A DNA stretch of 64,000 bases from Pomacea canaliculata (lineage: Eukaryota; Mollusca; Gastropoda; Architaenioglossa; Ampullariidae): assembly GCF_003073045.1 (NCBI RefSeq), contig NC_037596.1, positions 29,114,392 through 29,178,391 of the forward strand, read 5' to 3'. This document shows positions 13,187-25,659 of the stretch, piece after piece. Position 1 is the first letter of the stretch, and each line of letters begins with the position of its first letter. Under the pieces are notes generated by a model. The model was not told the origin of the DNA. It saw only the letters and a list, made by a program, of their open reading frames with translations, and did no database searches. A program made the position numbers and the translations under genes.

Positions 13187-13345
13187 TTAAAAGAAGAGTT
13201 CAGTCTAACATAAATACTAGCAGACGAACACAACAGAGCTGTAATTGGAATGTGAGAATTTTAATCAGACACTAGAGTGGAGTAAATTTATCGCCGACAA
13301 AACTGACTTCTGATATGTTAGGTCGTTTGTGCAACTATGACTAAA
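13187..13345 (+). repeat. Subfamily B 3'-flank repeat
   Basis: A block containing AGAGCTGTAATTGGAATGTG, AATTTTAATCAGACACTAGA, GACAAAACTGAC and TTTGTGCAACTATG. Other copies: about 22600-22770, 26905-27065 (inverted) and 37611-37770. All lie beyond the 3' ends of B genes, so it belongs to the duplicated unit rather than being an independent transposon. Confidence 0.6.
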
Positions 13346-13622
13346 CTTTATTTAAAATCCGGGTTTTTTAAATATCCGGTTAAAACTTGATCTACAGAAG
13401 AAATAGAAAAGAGAAAAGATACAAACAACATAGAGAAGTCAACATGTGTGAAAACGTTCAGTGCAATGTTTTCAAGTCTCATCTTTATCACCACACATCA
13501 TAAATAACACAAGTCTCATGTGACTGCTCAAAGATTTGACATTTATTTGTCATTTTTTTCCAGGTGTCGGGCAAAACAACCTGTTAGTAATCAGTCTAGG
13601 CTTGTTCTTTGCTGTCACCGTC

Positions 13623-15161
13623 CTACTTACCAACGAACAGCTGAAAAAAGAAACACAATAGACTATAAACAATTGTTTAATCTTACTTACTGCACAGCAT
13701 AAACATGTTAACAACATTATCAAAATAACATGTAGGATGCATTAACGTTATCTTTCATTCTTTCTCATTTGTTTCATTGTCATTGATTTTTTGGTTTGTC
13801 TGTATGTCTGCCTGTATTTATATTAGCTGACTACATTACCGGAAAATAATTCTCTTCAATTTCTTCACGTGTGATTTCTCCGTTCTCTGAAAATATGAAC
13901 ATAGTCTATATTAATAAAAAGAGAAATACAAAAAATTAAAATTACATTTAAGTTTTTTTTTTCCAAAACACAAAAAGCTTGAACATCTGTAAAAATAATT
14001 GAATTAAAATTCAAAAGTTCTTTTGTAGAATAAAAAGAATGTTTTCATTTTTTAAAAATTTTTTCAAACATTTACGTAGCTCTTGTCATAAGCACTTTTA
14101 CTTACGGTTACTGTCCAGGCCATTGAAAAGAGCGACAGCACAATCTGAATCGAGAACATTATTATTTGGCTCTCTGTCCCGACTGTCCAAAAATTTAAAA
14201 GCTTCCTCGACTGAAAGAGGGGGCGCCCCGGGATGTGCTCCAGCGGCGAATTCTTCGGGGGTCAGCAGTCCGTCTTCTGAAAAGGTTATTTGAAAGTATA
14301 TATAACTGTTTTCTTACTCACATCATTGGGTAAATCTTACTACCATCAACTTACCAAAAATCACAACAAAGGCTGTTTACTTTTAATTTGACTTACAAAA
14401 ACAAAAATTATGGGCCATTTCTTATTACTGCAATCTAGATTCATAAATTTAACAGCTCATTAACATCCAAGAAGTCTTGATTAGTCTGTTTCATAAATTT
14501 TAATTAACAGAAACATTTACTGAGCAGACCACCTTTATAGCATTTGACTAAAACCAACATGAGTATCCAAAAGAAAACCACCTACAACAAATCTTTGTCC
14601 AACCCATACAGATATAATCATCTTTCAAATTACAAATCGACGCTTCTAAATTTCAGATATGCCACAGAAGCTTTAATAGCTGTGTTCATTAAAACCCCGT
14701 CATGTATGACAATGCAATCAGGCTGATGAAAATGAGAAAATTACAAATAAATATTTAAATGATGATGATGATGACTCTTACTGTTCAAGTCATCGTTGTT
14801 ATAACCGGCAAACATTTCACTGAGTCGAACGACCCCATCTTTGTTTCCGTCGACTACATTGAACAGTGGCTTAGATGGACAGGCGCCATGGCTACAAATA
14901 TGAAAACATTTTGCATCCTTTAATCTGATTAATACATGGAAGCTTGAATGTGTGGTCGTGTCACAACAATGTAAGAAAAAATCGTACACGTAGAGTTTAT
15001 TATACCGGATACAAGTAAACCATATCCACAGCTGACGACATAATGTTTTTGCAACAGAAAAGTTGAATAGGTGTAGGTTCTTCCCTTCTTTGTTACCTCA
15101 CACAAATAGACTCTTACCTAAGTGTTACAGCCAGGAGACCAAGAAAGACAATAACCAACAT
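13623..15161 (-). CDS. Secreted four-EF-hand protein, subfamily B (B1)
   Basis: Coding exons (minus) 15118-15161, 14782-14891, 14106-14276, 13840-13886 and 13623-13640 (390 nt, 129 aa). Signal peptide MLVIVFLGLLAVTLS. Loops: 1 DGNKDGVVRLSE, 2 DLNKDGLLTPEE, 3 DREPNNNVLDSD (degenerate), 4 DSNQNGEITREE. Loops 2 and 4 are completed across splice junctions. The linker before hand 3 carries GAHPGAPPLSVEEAF, a subfamily hallmark. The protein ends LFVGK: a TAG arises where B2 and B7 read CAG, although the DNA beyond the stop still resembles their longer tail. Polyadenylation signal at 13542-13547 (minus). The leader exon is about 700 bp upstream; it lies head-to-head with B2. Confidence 0.87.
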
Positions 15162-15860
15162 GATGTATTCTGCAGGTAAGTCTGCAAACCGATCTGTCGT
15201 GAGAGAATAATTAGAAATAAAGTTTTATTCTAAAAGAACTCTCTTGTTCTAACAAAAATATGTTTGTTTAATTAAAATCTGAAAATCCGGATTTGTTTAT
15301 CTTTGAAACATGTCATACAGCTTTAATATTCTATAAAAGACTAATAATCTTTTATCTAAGTTCATAAAGATGTAAGCAGCAGTTTTATTTCTGCTCTGCA
15401 TAAAACTTAGATATTGATATGCTTCGTCGATTATTGTAACATAGATGATTAAATGTCGTTTTAAGCTTAAAAAACTAAAGCGCTTGAAAAGATAATTTCT
15501 GATACATCGTAATATCAGGCTTGTAAGTAAAAAGCAACCGACTCAAAAAAAATATAATATTGAAGCTCTTTCATGTGTTTCTTACATTGATCAAGATTAC
15601 GAATTTCTCTATATCATTTGGTTTCTGGATCACACCTTTTAATTCGTTTGGTTGAATTCTGCTATCAAATTTTGTTCCACAATATTATTCTTTCTTCAAC
15701 ATCACGGATTAATTTTACATTTTATTGGCTTTTGCTCGCCAGTACTTGTCTTCTTGGTTCTTACAGTGTTATGAGCTTTTTAGGACACATAGCGATAAAT
15801 TTGGTAGACTCTGCTTACTCTTTTTCTAAAATTCCACATAAATCTTTATACTGTACTTAC

Positions 15861-15945
15861 CGTTTGAACTAGAGGTAGGTCAGGGACACTGAGAGTGCTT
15901 GAGTTGTGGTGTGAGGTGAGTAGATGGCAGGACCGAATATATACC
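15861..15945 (-). promoter_or_regulatory. B1 core promoter and leader exon
   Basis: On the minus strand a TATA box (GTATATATTCGG, about 15936-15945) is followed by a leader ending TAGTTCAAACG with donor GTAAGTAC. The same TATA-to-donor block recurs at seven B copies with only a few changes, so this is the family core promoter. Transcription likely starts 25-35 bp after the TATA box. Confidence 0.75.
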
Positions 15946-16344
15946 TCTCTGTCGTGAAAGAAATTTCAATAAATCAGGGCTAAAACAAACATTTACTAAA
16001 TTTTATTTCTGTTTGTGACACGCACCAGTGGGGTTTTTTTGACATCTGTTATTAATCTATCCATTTTTTACATAAAATGTTCCGGTAATTAGTTCTAAGC
16101 ATGACTGCTCGTGTTAATAAAAAAGGTCAACGGAGCCTTCTCTTTGCCATTTATTTTGTCTATTAGTCTACAAAATTCAAAATGATGTTGTCTTATAACA
16201 AATACTATAAGTATATATATATATATCATTACATTACCTGAAAATACCTAATAAACAAAATCATGTGTTCTTGTACGTAGACACTGTCTTTTGATTCTAA
16301 AGAAGCTGTACTTTAAGAACATACGGAAGAATAAGCTTTTATAA

Positions 16345-16640
16345 ATTGATGTTGACAGTCGTGTTCAGCTAAAGTGCTGTTGACATTGCTATTGCTGTCA
16401 TCGATTGCTTCACGGGTGTCATCATTATTAACACATTTTGTTTTGAATCAACGCCCAGCACTATCTTTCAATGAAAATAAATGTTTACCAATTGCGATAG
16501 TGTCAAAATGAATAGAGTTGGTGGTGAGATGAATTTTGAGTGTTTGTAGCATCTGCTATTGCCCTTTCGCCCAGGCAGCAACTTTCCTTGGTTTTGTCGA
16601 GTAGAAAGATATTCTGTTCTGATTCTCACTATCTAAATAT
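16345..16640 (+). repeat. Conserved block K, copy 1
   Basis: Contains TTGATGTTGACAG, ACACATTTTGTTTTGAATCA and GGCAGCAACTTTCCTT. Found also at about 25660-25945, 31120-31400, 36290-36600 and 41820-42110, each time on the far side of the P gene from its B partner. At this locus the P gene itself is missing: similarity to the other loci stops near 16110. It may contain a 3' exon of P genes (an acceptor followed by GCAGCAACTTTCC), but that is unproven. Confidence 0.5.
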
Positions 16641-17334
16641 AGACACTAACCTGTGTGTAACATGTGAAATTACTATATCATTTGTAATCTTTAGCTTGTC
16701 GGTGCCTGTTGTATGTAAACACACAAATATCAAGTTCTTAGTGAAATTGGCGCAAAAAAGCACTCAAGTCGAGTTCGTTGATGATTAAAGTGCAAAACGT
16801 CCTTATATTAAGGTTTTCTCCAATCTGAACCGTAAATGTAAATAAGAAAAGTATTTATGAAAAGTATTCAATACACTGCAAGCATACCTTTTAGCTTTGA
16901 AACATTTCTGATTTTGATCTTCCACATCAACTGGTTTTGTAGACGCTGGCTTTCTACTAGCAGGCAGCAGAAGGTGTATTCAAATTCTCATTATTCTGAT
17001 ATTTTTAATTATAAGCACCCTGCCCCCACAAGAATTAGTGTCTATCATCTCTTGTCGTTCGTCATGCACACTAGAAGCTGCAAAGTACGGAGGAGAGTTG
17101 CTATTTCATTACCTTGTCTAATGATACTTCATTAACATGTTGGACGTTGTTGTAGGAACATTTTTTGCCAGATATCTTTTCCCAGTAACGCAAGGTGCAT
17201 AACAAATAGGCATTCCTCCAGCAATCAGCGAGCATATACAATAAAGTTAATGTCTAACAGATACTTAGAACTTGAATTTTTCAGTTATAGAAATGTATTT
17301 TTTTCTATTTTCTTTTCTTTGTTTTCATCTCTTA

Positions 17335-17620
17335 AAGGTCTGTGCGAGTGTGTCAAAGCGATTATTTAAAGCATTGTTTAAAAATTTTTTTAAATTGTAA
17401 ACAAACCTGATTTGCCATCTCGACGATAATCTTTGACCCCACTGCAATTATACTTTCCCACTTCAAACGTTTATAAGTCACTCAATGCTAGGACTAGAAG
17501 ACCAACTTTTGTATCAAAAGAAAGATCAGAACCTGTACTTTTTAAAAATATGTAATTGGCAAATCTAAGTAATTTTACTGTTGCTGCCTCATTTAAAGTT
17601 AAATAAGACTCGGCGCAACC
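17335..17620 (+). repeat. Dispersed repeat R3, partial copy
   Basis: Shares CCATCTCGACG, AGGACTAGAAGA and TATCAAAAGAAAG with the longer copies at 20946-21560 and 31729-32335. All copies have the same orientation although their surroundings are head-to-head in one place and tail-to-tail in another, which argues for a mobile or once mobile sequence. No ends or target duplications were defined. Confidence 0.5.
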
Positions 17621-17693
17621 CCTTTTTATTCATTATAACGCTAATGTGATAGAAACATTTGAAATTCAGGTATTTTGATTAACTAAATTTCAT

Positions 17694-17921
17694 TTACTTG
17701 TAATTACCTACAAATAAGACTCCTTCAGTCTGACCAGTCAAAATGCGTCTAATGACATATGATACATTGTGTCTACAAAATTCATAATAGTTCTCAATCG
17801 TTGGATCACGTTTCCCTAGAAGTAGGTCGTCAGAGATTTTTCTTTCTTGGTTCTTGTCTGGTCCACACGCATGCGCAAACAGGAACAAAGAAACCGTGAT
17901 GACACCTGCCGCAAACTTCAT
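17694..17921 (-). CDS. Small secreted peptide precursor (P1)
   Basis: Minus-strand frame starting at the ATG at 17921. MKFAAGVITVSLFLFAHAC is a good signal peptide, followed by GPDKNQERKISDD, a possible amidation and dibasic cleavage site LLLGKRD, and a tail with YYEFCRHNVSYVIRRILTGQ. It either stops at 17694-17696 or splices at GTAATTAC (exon ending at 17708), so further exons may exist. Its ATG is about 185 bp from the TATA box of B2, which runs the other way: a bidirectional pair. Five other loci keep the signal peptide but have shorter, rearranged tails; four still start with ATG, and this copy is the longest. The product is not recognised. A peptide hormone or secreted effector is possible but not shown. 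Confidence 0.45.
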   Translation of the reverse strand: MKFAAGVITVSLFLFAHACGPDKNQERKISDDLLLGKRDPTIENYYEFCRHNVSYVIRRILTGQTEGVLFVGNYK

Positions 17922-18100
17922 CAGTTGGAAACTCAACACGAGCAAACACGAGTAGAACTAATTACAGGAAAATTTTATGCAAAAAATGGAATAATTAATA
18001 ACAGATATCAGAATAAGCCACGGGTACCTCTCATTAACAGAAATGAAATTTAGTAAATGTTTGTTTTAGCCCTAATGTATTTAAATTTCTTTCACGACGG

Positions 18101-18188
18101 AGAGGTATATATTTGGTCCTGCCATCTACTTACCTCACACCACGACTCAAGCACTCTCAGTGTCTCTCACCTACATCTAGTTCAAACG
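18101..18188 (+). promoter_or_regulatory. B2 core promoter and leader exon
   Basis: GAGGTATATATTTGGTCC carries the TATA box at 18106-18113; the leader ends TAGTTCAAACG at 18188 with donor GTAAGTAC. Just upstream, AAATGTTTGTTTTAGCCC contains a TGTTTGT core of the forkhead type, kept at the other B promoters. The interval to the divergent P1 start codon is only about 185 bp. Confidence 0.75.
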
Positions 18189-18647
18189 GTAAGTACAGAA
18201 TAAAGATTTAAGTGGAATTTTAGAAAAAAGGTTAGAAGAGTCTACCGAATTTATCGCTGTGTGTCCTAAAAAGCTAATAACACTCTAAGAACAAAGAAGA
18301 CAAATACTGGCGAAGAAAAGCCAATGATATAAAAAGTTAATTCGTGATGCTGAAGAATGAATAATATTGTGTAACAAAATGTAAAAACAGGATGCTTCTA
18401 AACGAAGTAAAAGGTGTGATCCCAGAAACCAAATGATATAGAGAAGTTCATAATCTTGATAAATAAAAGAAACTTATAGAATACTAAAAAGCTGTATGAA
18501 ATGTTTCAAAAATAAACATGTGTGAATTTTCAGATTTCAATTGATACATTTGGGGGGTAGAAAAAGAGAGTTCTTATAGAATAAAACTTTATTTCTAATT
18601 ATTCTCTCACGACAGATCGGTTTGCAGACTTACCTGCAGAAAACATC

Positions 18648-20252
18648 ATGTTGGTTATTGCCTTTCTTGGTGTCCTGGCTGTCACGCTCAGGTAAGAGTC
18701 TTTTTGTGTGAGGAAACAATGAAGGGAAGAATTTACATCTATTTAACTATTCCGTTGAATAAACGTTTTTGGTGAAATGCCGTCGGCTATGAGTTGGTTT
18801 TACTTGATGCTGGTATAATAAACTCTACGTATACGATTTTGTTCTTACATTCCTCTGACACGACAGCACACTGAAGGTTCCATGTATTAATAAGATTAAA
18901 GGATGCAAAATGTTTCTATGTTTATAGCCATGGCGCCGACCCATCTAAGCCACTGTTCAATGTAGTCGACGGGAACAAAGATGGGATCGTTCGACTCAGT
19001 GAAATGTTTGCCGGTTATACCCACGATGACTCGAACAGTAAGTGTCATAATAATCCTCCTCCTTCTCCTCCTCCACTTCCTTATCATCATTATCATCCAC
19101 ATCATTATTTCAATATTTATTTTCATCAGCCTCATTGCATTGTCATACAATACGGGTTTTTAAATGGACGCAGCTAATGAAGCTTCTGTCACATGACAAT
19201 GAAATTTAGAATCGTCGATTTGTATTTCGAAAAAGCATATATCCCTATGGGTGGAAAAAAGATTTGTTATAATTGGTTTTCTTAGGATACTCATGTTTGT
19301 TTGAGTTATTATTCTATAAAGGTGGTCTGCACATTTTATTGTGTTCCTAAAAAATTATGAAAAAAACTAATCAAGATTTCTGGAATGTTAATGAGCTGTT
19401 TATTGATAAATCTAGATTTCAGTAAAAAGAAATGACCCATAATTTTTTGTTTTTTGTAAGGCAAATTGAAAGTAAACAGACTTTGTTGTGATTTGTGTAA
19501 GTTCAGGGTAATATCCTTTACCCAATGATGTAAATAAGAAAACAGTTATATATACTTTCAAATAACCTTTACAGAAGACGGACTGCTGACCCCCGAAGAA
19601 TTTGCCGCTGGAGCACACCCCGGGGCGCCCCCTCTTTCAGTCGAGGAAGCTTTTAAATTTTTGGACAGTCGGGACAGAGAGCCAAATAATAATGTTCTCG
19701 ATTCAGATTGTGCTGTCGCTCTTTTCAATGCTCTGGACAGTAACAGTAAGTTAAAGAGCTTTGTGTGAAAAAATTAAAATAAAATGAAAACATTCATTTT
19801 ATTCTACAAAAGAACTTTTCAAATGTTTTTCTAAAAATTTAATTTAACTATTTTGACAGATGTTTAAGCTTTTTGTCTTTTAGAAAGAAAGAACAATTAA
19901 ATGTCATTTAAAGTTATGTGCATTTCTCTTTTTATTAATGTAGAAAATGTTCATATTTTCAGAGAACGGAGAAATCACACGTGAAGAAATTGAAGAGAAT
20001 TATTTACCGGTAATGTAGTCAGCTAATATAAATACAGGTAGACATACAGACAAACCAAAAAATCAATAACAATGAAATACATGAGAAAGAATGAAAGAGA
20101 ACGTTTATGCATCTTAAATGTTATTTTTGAGAATGTTGCTTACATGTTTATGCTGTATAGTAAATAAGATGCAAGTAATTGGTTATACTCTATTTTGTGT
20201 TTTTCAGCTATTCCTTGGTAACCAGGACGGTGACAGCAAAGAACAAGCCTAG
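18648..20252 (+). CDS. Secreted four-EF-hand protein, subfamily B (B2)
   Basis: Coding exons 18648-18691, 18928-19037, 19575-19745, 19963-20009 and 20208-20252 (417 nt, 138 aa), all with good GT-AG borders and phases 2-1-1-0. Signal peptide MLVIAFLGVLAVTLS, then loop 1 DGNKDGIVRLSE, loop 2 DSNKDGLLTPEE, degenerate loop 3 DREPNNNVLDSD and loop 4 DSNKNGEITREE. Longest tail type, LFLGNQDGDSKEQA. AATAAA at 20300-20305. This is the cleanest copy of the subfamily and was used as the reference. Its promoter and introns form an inverted repeat with B1 (centre near 17 kb), and its 3' flank forms one with B3 (centre near 21.5 kb). The product should be a secreted calcium-binding protein; partner unknown. 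Confidence 0.88.
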
Positions 20253-20279
20253 GCTGATTACTAACAGGTTGTTTTGCCC

Positions 20280-23030
20280 GACACCTGGAAGAAATAACAA
20301 ATAAATATTAAATCTTTGAGCAGTCACTTGAGACTTGTGTTATTTATGATGTGTGGTGATAAAGATGCGACTTGAAAACATTGCACTAAACGTGTTTGCA
20401 CATGATGACATCTCTACATCATGTTGTTTGTCTCTTTTCTCTCTTTTATTTCTGCTGTAGATCAAGTTTTAACCTGATATTTTATAAACCCGGATTTAAA
20501 CTTTTCATTCAGTTACCTAGATATGTGTGTGTGTATGTGTGTGTGTGTGATTCCCTACCACGAACAGAATTTCGAAAACTTTAGAGGTTTTCTGTGTATT
20601 AAAACCGAATACTTTAGCGTCTAATTTGATATTTATTTTGTCCTTCTATTTCAAGAATATTTTAAATTGTTTGGAAGTATGAAAGGAACATTTTTAAGTA
20701 GAAATTAGGTTAAAAGTCTTTTCTTTTTTTAAACTTTATTATGACGATGAACCAGATCAGGCTGCAAAAGTGCCTAATATCAAATATTTCTAAGCTTTTA
20801 GTACTAAAAAGAGCAATAAATTTTAGAAGATAATGCATTAGAATTACTAAGTCTTTCGTCGTTAAAACATCAATTAATTAAGGAACAGCTGCAATTATAT
20901 TTTAAATTGTAAAACTTTACGACGAAATGAGTCTTAAGTCTTAACAGTTTTGTGCTAAAGGCCCCAAAAGGTGATAGGGGTCAGTTTTGTGTCTTTTCTT
21001 TAAAAATGGATTCCTTGATTATTAAACTATCAGGAAAATAAACTGTAATGTCAAAATGAAAGTTAGAAAACGACTTTAAATACGTTTTAATCGAGATATC
21101 CTACTGTGATGAGCACAAATTTCTGAAGAAATTCAAACGCTGTTTCCACATTGTTTCCCTGTTATAACCACTTTCGTGTAATACCTTGCCAGAAAGCAAA
21201 ATTGTTCAATTTATTTTCAATTTCAATTTCAATTTGTTCAAAAAGAACGTATAAAATAACGATCAAAAGATTTGTCTGCAAAAGTTAAGGAGTAAACAAA
21301 CCTGGTCGGCCATCTCGACTCTAATTTTCGAACTACTTTTCTCAAAATGGACGCCACCGTACTTCCACGAATAAAACGTTTATAACTCATTTTTAGGACT
21401 AGAAGAATCCCTTTTAGTATCAAAAGAAAGTTTAGAATCTTTACTTTTTACAAGTGTTCAAAATGGCAATTCTCAAATTTCCGACTTAAGACTTATTTCG
21501 TCTCGGAGGGTCACAATTACATTTTCATGTTTGGGATTGCTTTTAGCAAATACCTGCGACATCATCACATGCTTTGAAAACGAACCTATGGAACCAGCGA
21601 AAAAAGAAATTTATAAAAGTAAAGTGATGTGTGAGTACAAATCAAATCTGTCTAAAATACCACATTTTGTTAGATATGCAGGTTATAGTAAAATAGTTTC
21701 ATAGCTTAAACGTTTAATAACAATGGACATTTTGTTCATAAAGTATTAAATATATTTTTTTCAAGAAAACAGACTACAAAACTAATGCCTTACCAAAAGC
21801 ACAAAAACCGATGACACTAATATCACTGAGACGACAGTCCATCTTTTTATGTAACTAAATTTGAAACGCCCTTTGAACCCTTGCGTGTCACGTGGAACAC
21901 TTTCTACACGTGTACAATTCTTATTTATATATATATATATGAGCAGTACTTGTACTCTAGGTCAAATCTGGCGGGTGACAAATAATTAGGAAACTACTTA
22001 ATTTTGTGGAGAACTTCGACTTACTAAAATTTGCTTCTTAAGAAGTGATGACATTGAAAAAAATGTTTATGTGTTCCTTAATTAATTGATGTTTTCACGA
22101 CGAAAGCCTTTCGTAGAAATTTGTAATCTGTGTGAGCATGCTAATTCTAATGCATTATGTTCTTATTTTATTACTCCTTTTAGTACTGAAAGCTTACAAA
22201 CATTTGATATTAGGCACGTTTGTGAATTGAACAAAGGCAGAATGATCTGGTTTATCGTCATCAAAAAAAAAAAAAAGAAAAAAAACCTTTACCCTAATTT
22301 ATTTTAAAAAGGTTGCTACATTACTTGCATATTTCAAATAAAAAATTTTTAATTAATTTTTGGAATAGAACGACTATATAAGTATCAAAATTAGAAGCTA
22401 GCGTCTTCAGATTTAACATCCTAAAAACCTATAAAGTTTTTTGAAATTCTGTTTGTGTTAGCAAGTCAAACACAACCAAATTTAGATAACTGGATGAATA
22501 GTTATGATAAAAATAAAGGTAAGGAGTCAACAGTAATTGTTATAAGTTTACAAAATAATATTTATCTACAACTCGTTAAAAATAAGAATAGAAGTGTCTA
22601 AGGAAGAAATTATAAAGAAGAGTCCAGTGTAACTTATAGATGGTAACTGACAACATCACAGAGATGTAATTGGAATATGTGACAATTTTAATCAGACACT
22701 ATACATAGTGGAGTAAGTTAATCGCCGACAAAACTGACCTCTGATATGTTAGACCGTTTATGGAACTATGTCCAAGCTTTTGTAAAAAAAATTCATTTTA
22801 TAAAAAAAACATCAGGTTTAATATTTGATATATAGAAGAAACGAAAAAGAAGAGAGAGAAAAGAAATCAACAACATACTGTACAGACGTCAACATGCAAA
22901 AACATTCAGTTCAATGTTTTTAGTCGCAACACCACTCAGCTAAAACAACAAAATTCTCAAGTGACTGTTCAAAGATTTAACATTTTATTTCTCATTTCTT
23001 CCAGATGTCATGGAAAGCAACCTGTTAGAA
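20280..23030. repeat. Tail-to-tail inverted spacer between B2 and B3
   Basis: The 3' flanks of B2 and B3 are inverted copies. The 20740-20885 stretch matches 22090-22265 on the other strand, and the (TG)n run at about 20523-20550 faces a shrunken equivalent near 22440-22480. The centre (20946-21560) is filled by dispersed repeat R3, which is not part of the inversion. No gene was found in the spacer. Confidence 0.6.
20946..21560 (+). repeat. Dispersed repeat R3, full-length copy 1
   Basis: About 600 bp, from AACAGTTTTGTGCTAAAGG to TTGGGATTGCTTTTAGCAAA, matching 31729-32335 along its length (for example GGATTCCTTGATTATTAAAC against GATTCCCTGGTTATTAAAC). Open frames in the two copies disagree, so it is not a gene. 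Type unknown; probably a non-autonomous transposable element. Confidence 0.55.
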
Positions 23031-23036
23031 ATCAGC

Positions 23037-24166
23037 CTAGGCAATGTCTCCACCGTCATCAAGAAAAAGCTGACAACACAGTAACAAAATAAAGTGTAAA
23101 CTTTTATCTGCATCTTATTTACTATACAACATAATCATTTTAGACACATTTTAAATATAGCATGTAGGATGCATTCATTTTATCTCTCATTCTCTCAGTT
23201 TGTTTCATTTTTATTGATTTTTCTATTTGTCTGTATGCGTGCCTGTATTTTTATTATCTGACTACATTACCGGTAAATAATTGTCTTCAATTTCTTCACG
23301 TGTGATTTTTCCGTCCTCTGAAAATGTTAACATAGCCAACATTGAGAAAAAGAGAAATGCAAATAACTAAAATAACATTTATTGTTTTTTAAACACAAAA
23401 ACTTGAACATCTGATCAATATATTTTAAATAAATTAAAAAAATAGAATAAATAATTTTAAAATTTCTTTTGTAGAAATAAAGATAATGTTTTCATTTTTT
23501 ATTTATTTCTTCACACATTTAGGTTTTTTGTCCATAACTCTTGTCTGAAAGCTTTTAAACTTACTGTCACCGTCCAGACCATTGAAAAGAGCGACAAGGC
23601 AGCCTGAATCGAGAAAGTTATCATTTGGCTTATTGTCGCGAATGTCGTAAAATCTAAAAGCTGCCGACATCAAAAGAGGGGGCGACCCGGGATGTGCTCC
23701 AGCGGCAAATTCTTCGAATGTCATCAGTCCGTCTTCTGTAAAGATGATTTGCAAGTAAATATAACTGTTTTATTATTCACATGACTGGATAATGCTTATT
23801 ATCATAGACTCACCCAGATCTTCAACAAACTTTTCTTTCCATTTGACCAACAAAATCAAAAATAACGGGCAATTTCCTTTTACTGAAATCTGAATTCATA
23901 AGCATTACAAGACCTCTTTAAAATCCAAGCATTTTTTTATTAATATCTTTCATAAGTTTTAATAAACACAAACGTTTAATATGCAGACTACCTTTATAGC
24001 ATATTCACACACAACAACATGACTATTCAAAGAAAAACACCTACAACGAATCTTTATCCCACACATACAGATATAAACGACGCTTCAAAAATTTCACTGT
24101 CATGTGACAGAAGCTTTGGTGGCTGTCAGGCTGAGAAAAATGTGGAAATTACAAATGAATATTTAA

Positions 24167-24200
<34 letters not shown>

Positions 24201-24559
24201 CTCTTACTGTTCGAGTCATCGTTTTTGAAAGCGGCAAGCATTTCACTGAATTCAACGACCCCATCTTTGTTTCCGTCGACGAGATCAAACAGGGAGTCAG
24301 ATGGGTCGATGCCATGGCTACAAATATAGAAACATTTTGCATCCTTTAATTGATTAATGCATGGTACTTTGAGTGTGTTGTCGTGTCACAAGCAATGTAA
24401 TTAAAAAATTCTTAGAGTTTATTATACCGGCAAAAGTAAACCATATTCATAGCTGACTAGTTGAATAGGTGTATGTTCTTCCCTTCATTGTTACCTCACA
24501 CAAATTTACTTTTACCTGAGAGTGACAGCCAGCAGACCAAGAAAGACAGTGACCAACAT
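23037..24559 (-). CDS. Secreted four-EF-hand protein, subfamily B (B3)
   Basis: Coding exons (minus) 24516-24559, 24208-24317, 23565-23735, 23271-23317 and 23037-23069 (405 nt, 134 aa). Signal peptide MLVTVFLGLLAVTLS. Loops 1 DGNKDGVVEFSE, 2 DSNKDGLMTFEE, 4 DGDKDGKITREE; loop 3 region DNKPNDNFLDSG is degenerate. The last exon has changed: it reads LFLDDGGDIA before a TAG that aligns with the end of the long tail in B2. Intron 3 starts next to a short (GAT)n run at about 24170-24200. All splice sites look functional. Most different of the intact B genes in the hand 1 helix (AAFKNDDSN). Confidence 0.86.
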
Positions 24560-25119
24560 GATGTATTCTGCAGGAAGTCGGCAAACCAATCTGTCAAGAA
24601 AGAATAATTACAAATAAAGTTCTGTTCTAAAAGAACTCTCTTGTTACACCTAAAACAGTTTTTTTAAAGTATAGTATAGAAATCCAAAAATATTTGAATT
24701 TTAAACATTTTGTAGAGCTCGTTCTTTTCTATAAATAATTTATAATCTTTTATGTAAGTTCATAAATAACTGATCCATCGTAATATCGCGCTTATGAATA
24801 AAAAGCAATCATTTCAAACAAATTATAATAATGAAGCTCTGTCTCGTGCTTCTTTCATTTATCGAGATTAATTGTTTTGTTTCTGGAATCGCACCTTTGA
24901 ATTTTTTTAATAGCATTCTGCTTTAAAATATTGTTAAACGATATTATTCTTTGTTCAGCATTCAAACTTTATATTTCTTTGTGATTTGGCTTCTGTTCGC
25001 CAGTGTTGGTCTGCTTGCTTCTTACAGTGGTATTTGCTTTTTAGGACACACAGTGATACACTTGGTAAAATCTTCTACACATTTCTAAAGTTGCACATAA
25101 TTCTGTATACTGTACTTAC

Positions 25120-25205
25120 CGTTTAACTAGAAGCAGGTCAGCGAGACTGAGAGTGCTTGAGTTGTGGTGTGAGGTGAGTAGATGGCAGGACCTAATATAT
25201 ACCTC
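25120..25205 (-). promoter_or_regulatory. B3 core promoter and leader exon
   Basis: Minus-strand TATA box (GGTATATATTAGG, about 25193-25203), leader ending AGTTAAACG, donor GTAAGTAC. One base shorter than the other leaders at the exon end. The divergent P3 ATG is 172 bp from the TATA box. Confidence 0.72.
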
Positions 25206-25372
25206 TCCGTCGAGACAAACATTTCAATAAATCAGGGCTAAAACAAACATTTACTAAATTTCATTTCTGTTTGTGACACGTATCAGTGGCTGTTTCTGAC
25301 AAGTGTTATTAATCATTGCATATGTTTGCATCAAACTTTTCCTGTAATTAGTTCTACGTGTTGAGTTTCCAA

Positions 25373-25483
25373 ATGATGAAGTCTGCGGCAGGTGTCGTCA
25401 CAGTTTCTTTGTTCCTGTTCGTGCGTGCTTGTGCACCAGACAGAAACCAAGACAGAAGAATCGTCCTTAGCCGAGGAACGTGA
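25373..25483 (+). CDS. Short secreted-peptide frame P3, probably decayed
   Basis: ATG ATG start, signal peptide MMKSAAGVVTVSLFLFVRAC, then APDRNQDRRIVLSRGT and a stop (36 aa). Compared with P1 it lacks the middle of the peptide; downstream remnants of the P1 tail (TATTATGAATTTTGT) continue out of frame. Probably a decaying copy, though the signal peptide is intact. Confidence 0.35.
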   Translation: MMKSAAGVVTVSLFLFVRACAPDRNQDRRIVLSRGT

Positions 25484-25659
25484 ACTATTATGAATTTTGT
25501 GTTGACTGGTCAGCCTGAAATTCGTTGTATCAACGTTGCATTCAAAACTATATGTAGCAAGAATTTACCAACTTTTAACCCACTACTAACCTTCTGTTAG
25601 AGTTTGATTACAAGTAGCAGGGATGTTGTTGTTCGCACTTCTGTCAAACTGGTGCATCT

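Noticed and set aside
14039-14293. Plus-strand 84-codon frame
   Set aside because: It is the antisense of the B1 hand 2/3 exon. Similar antisense frames occur at 28872-29081 and 56563-56868.
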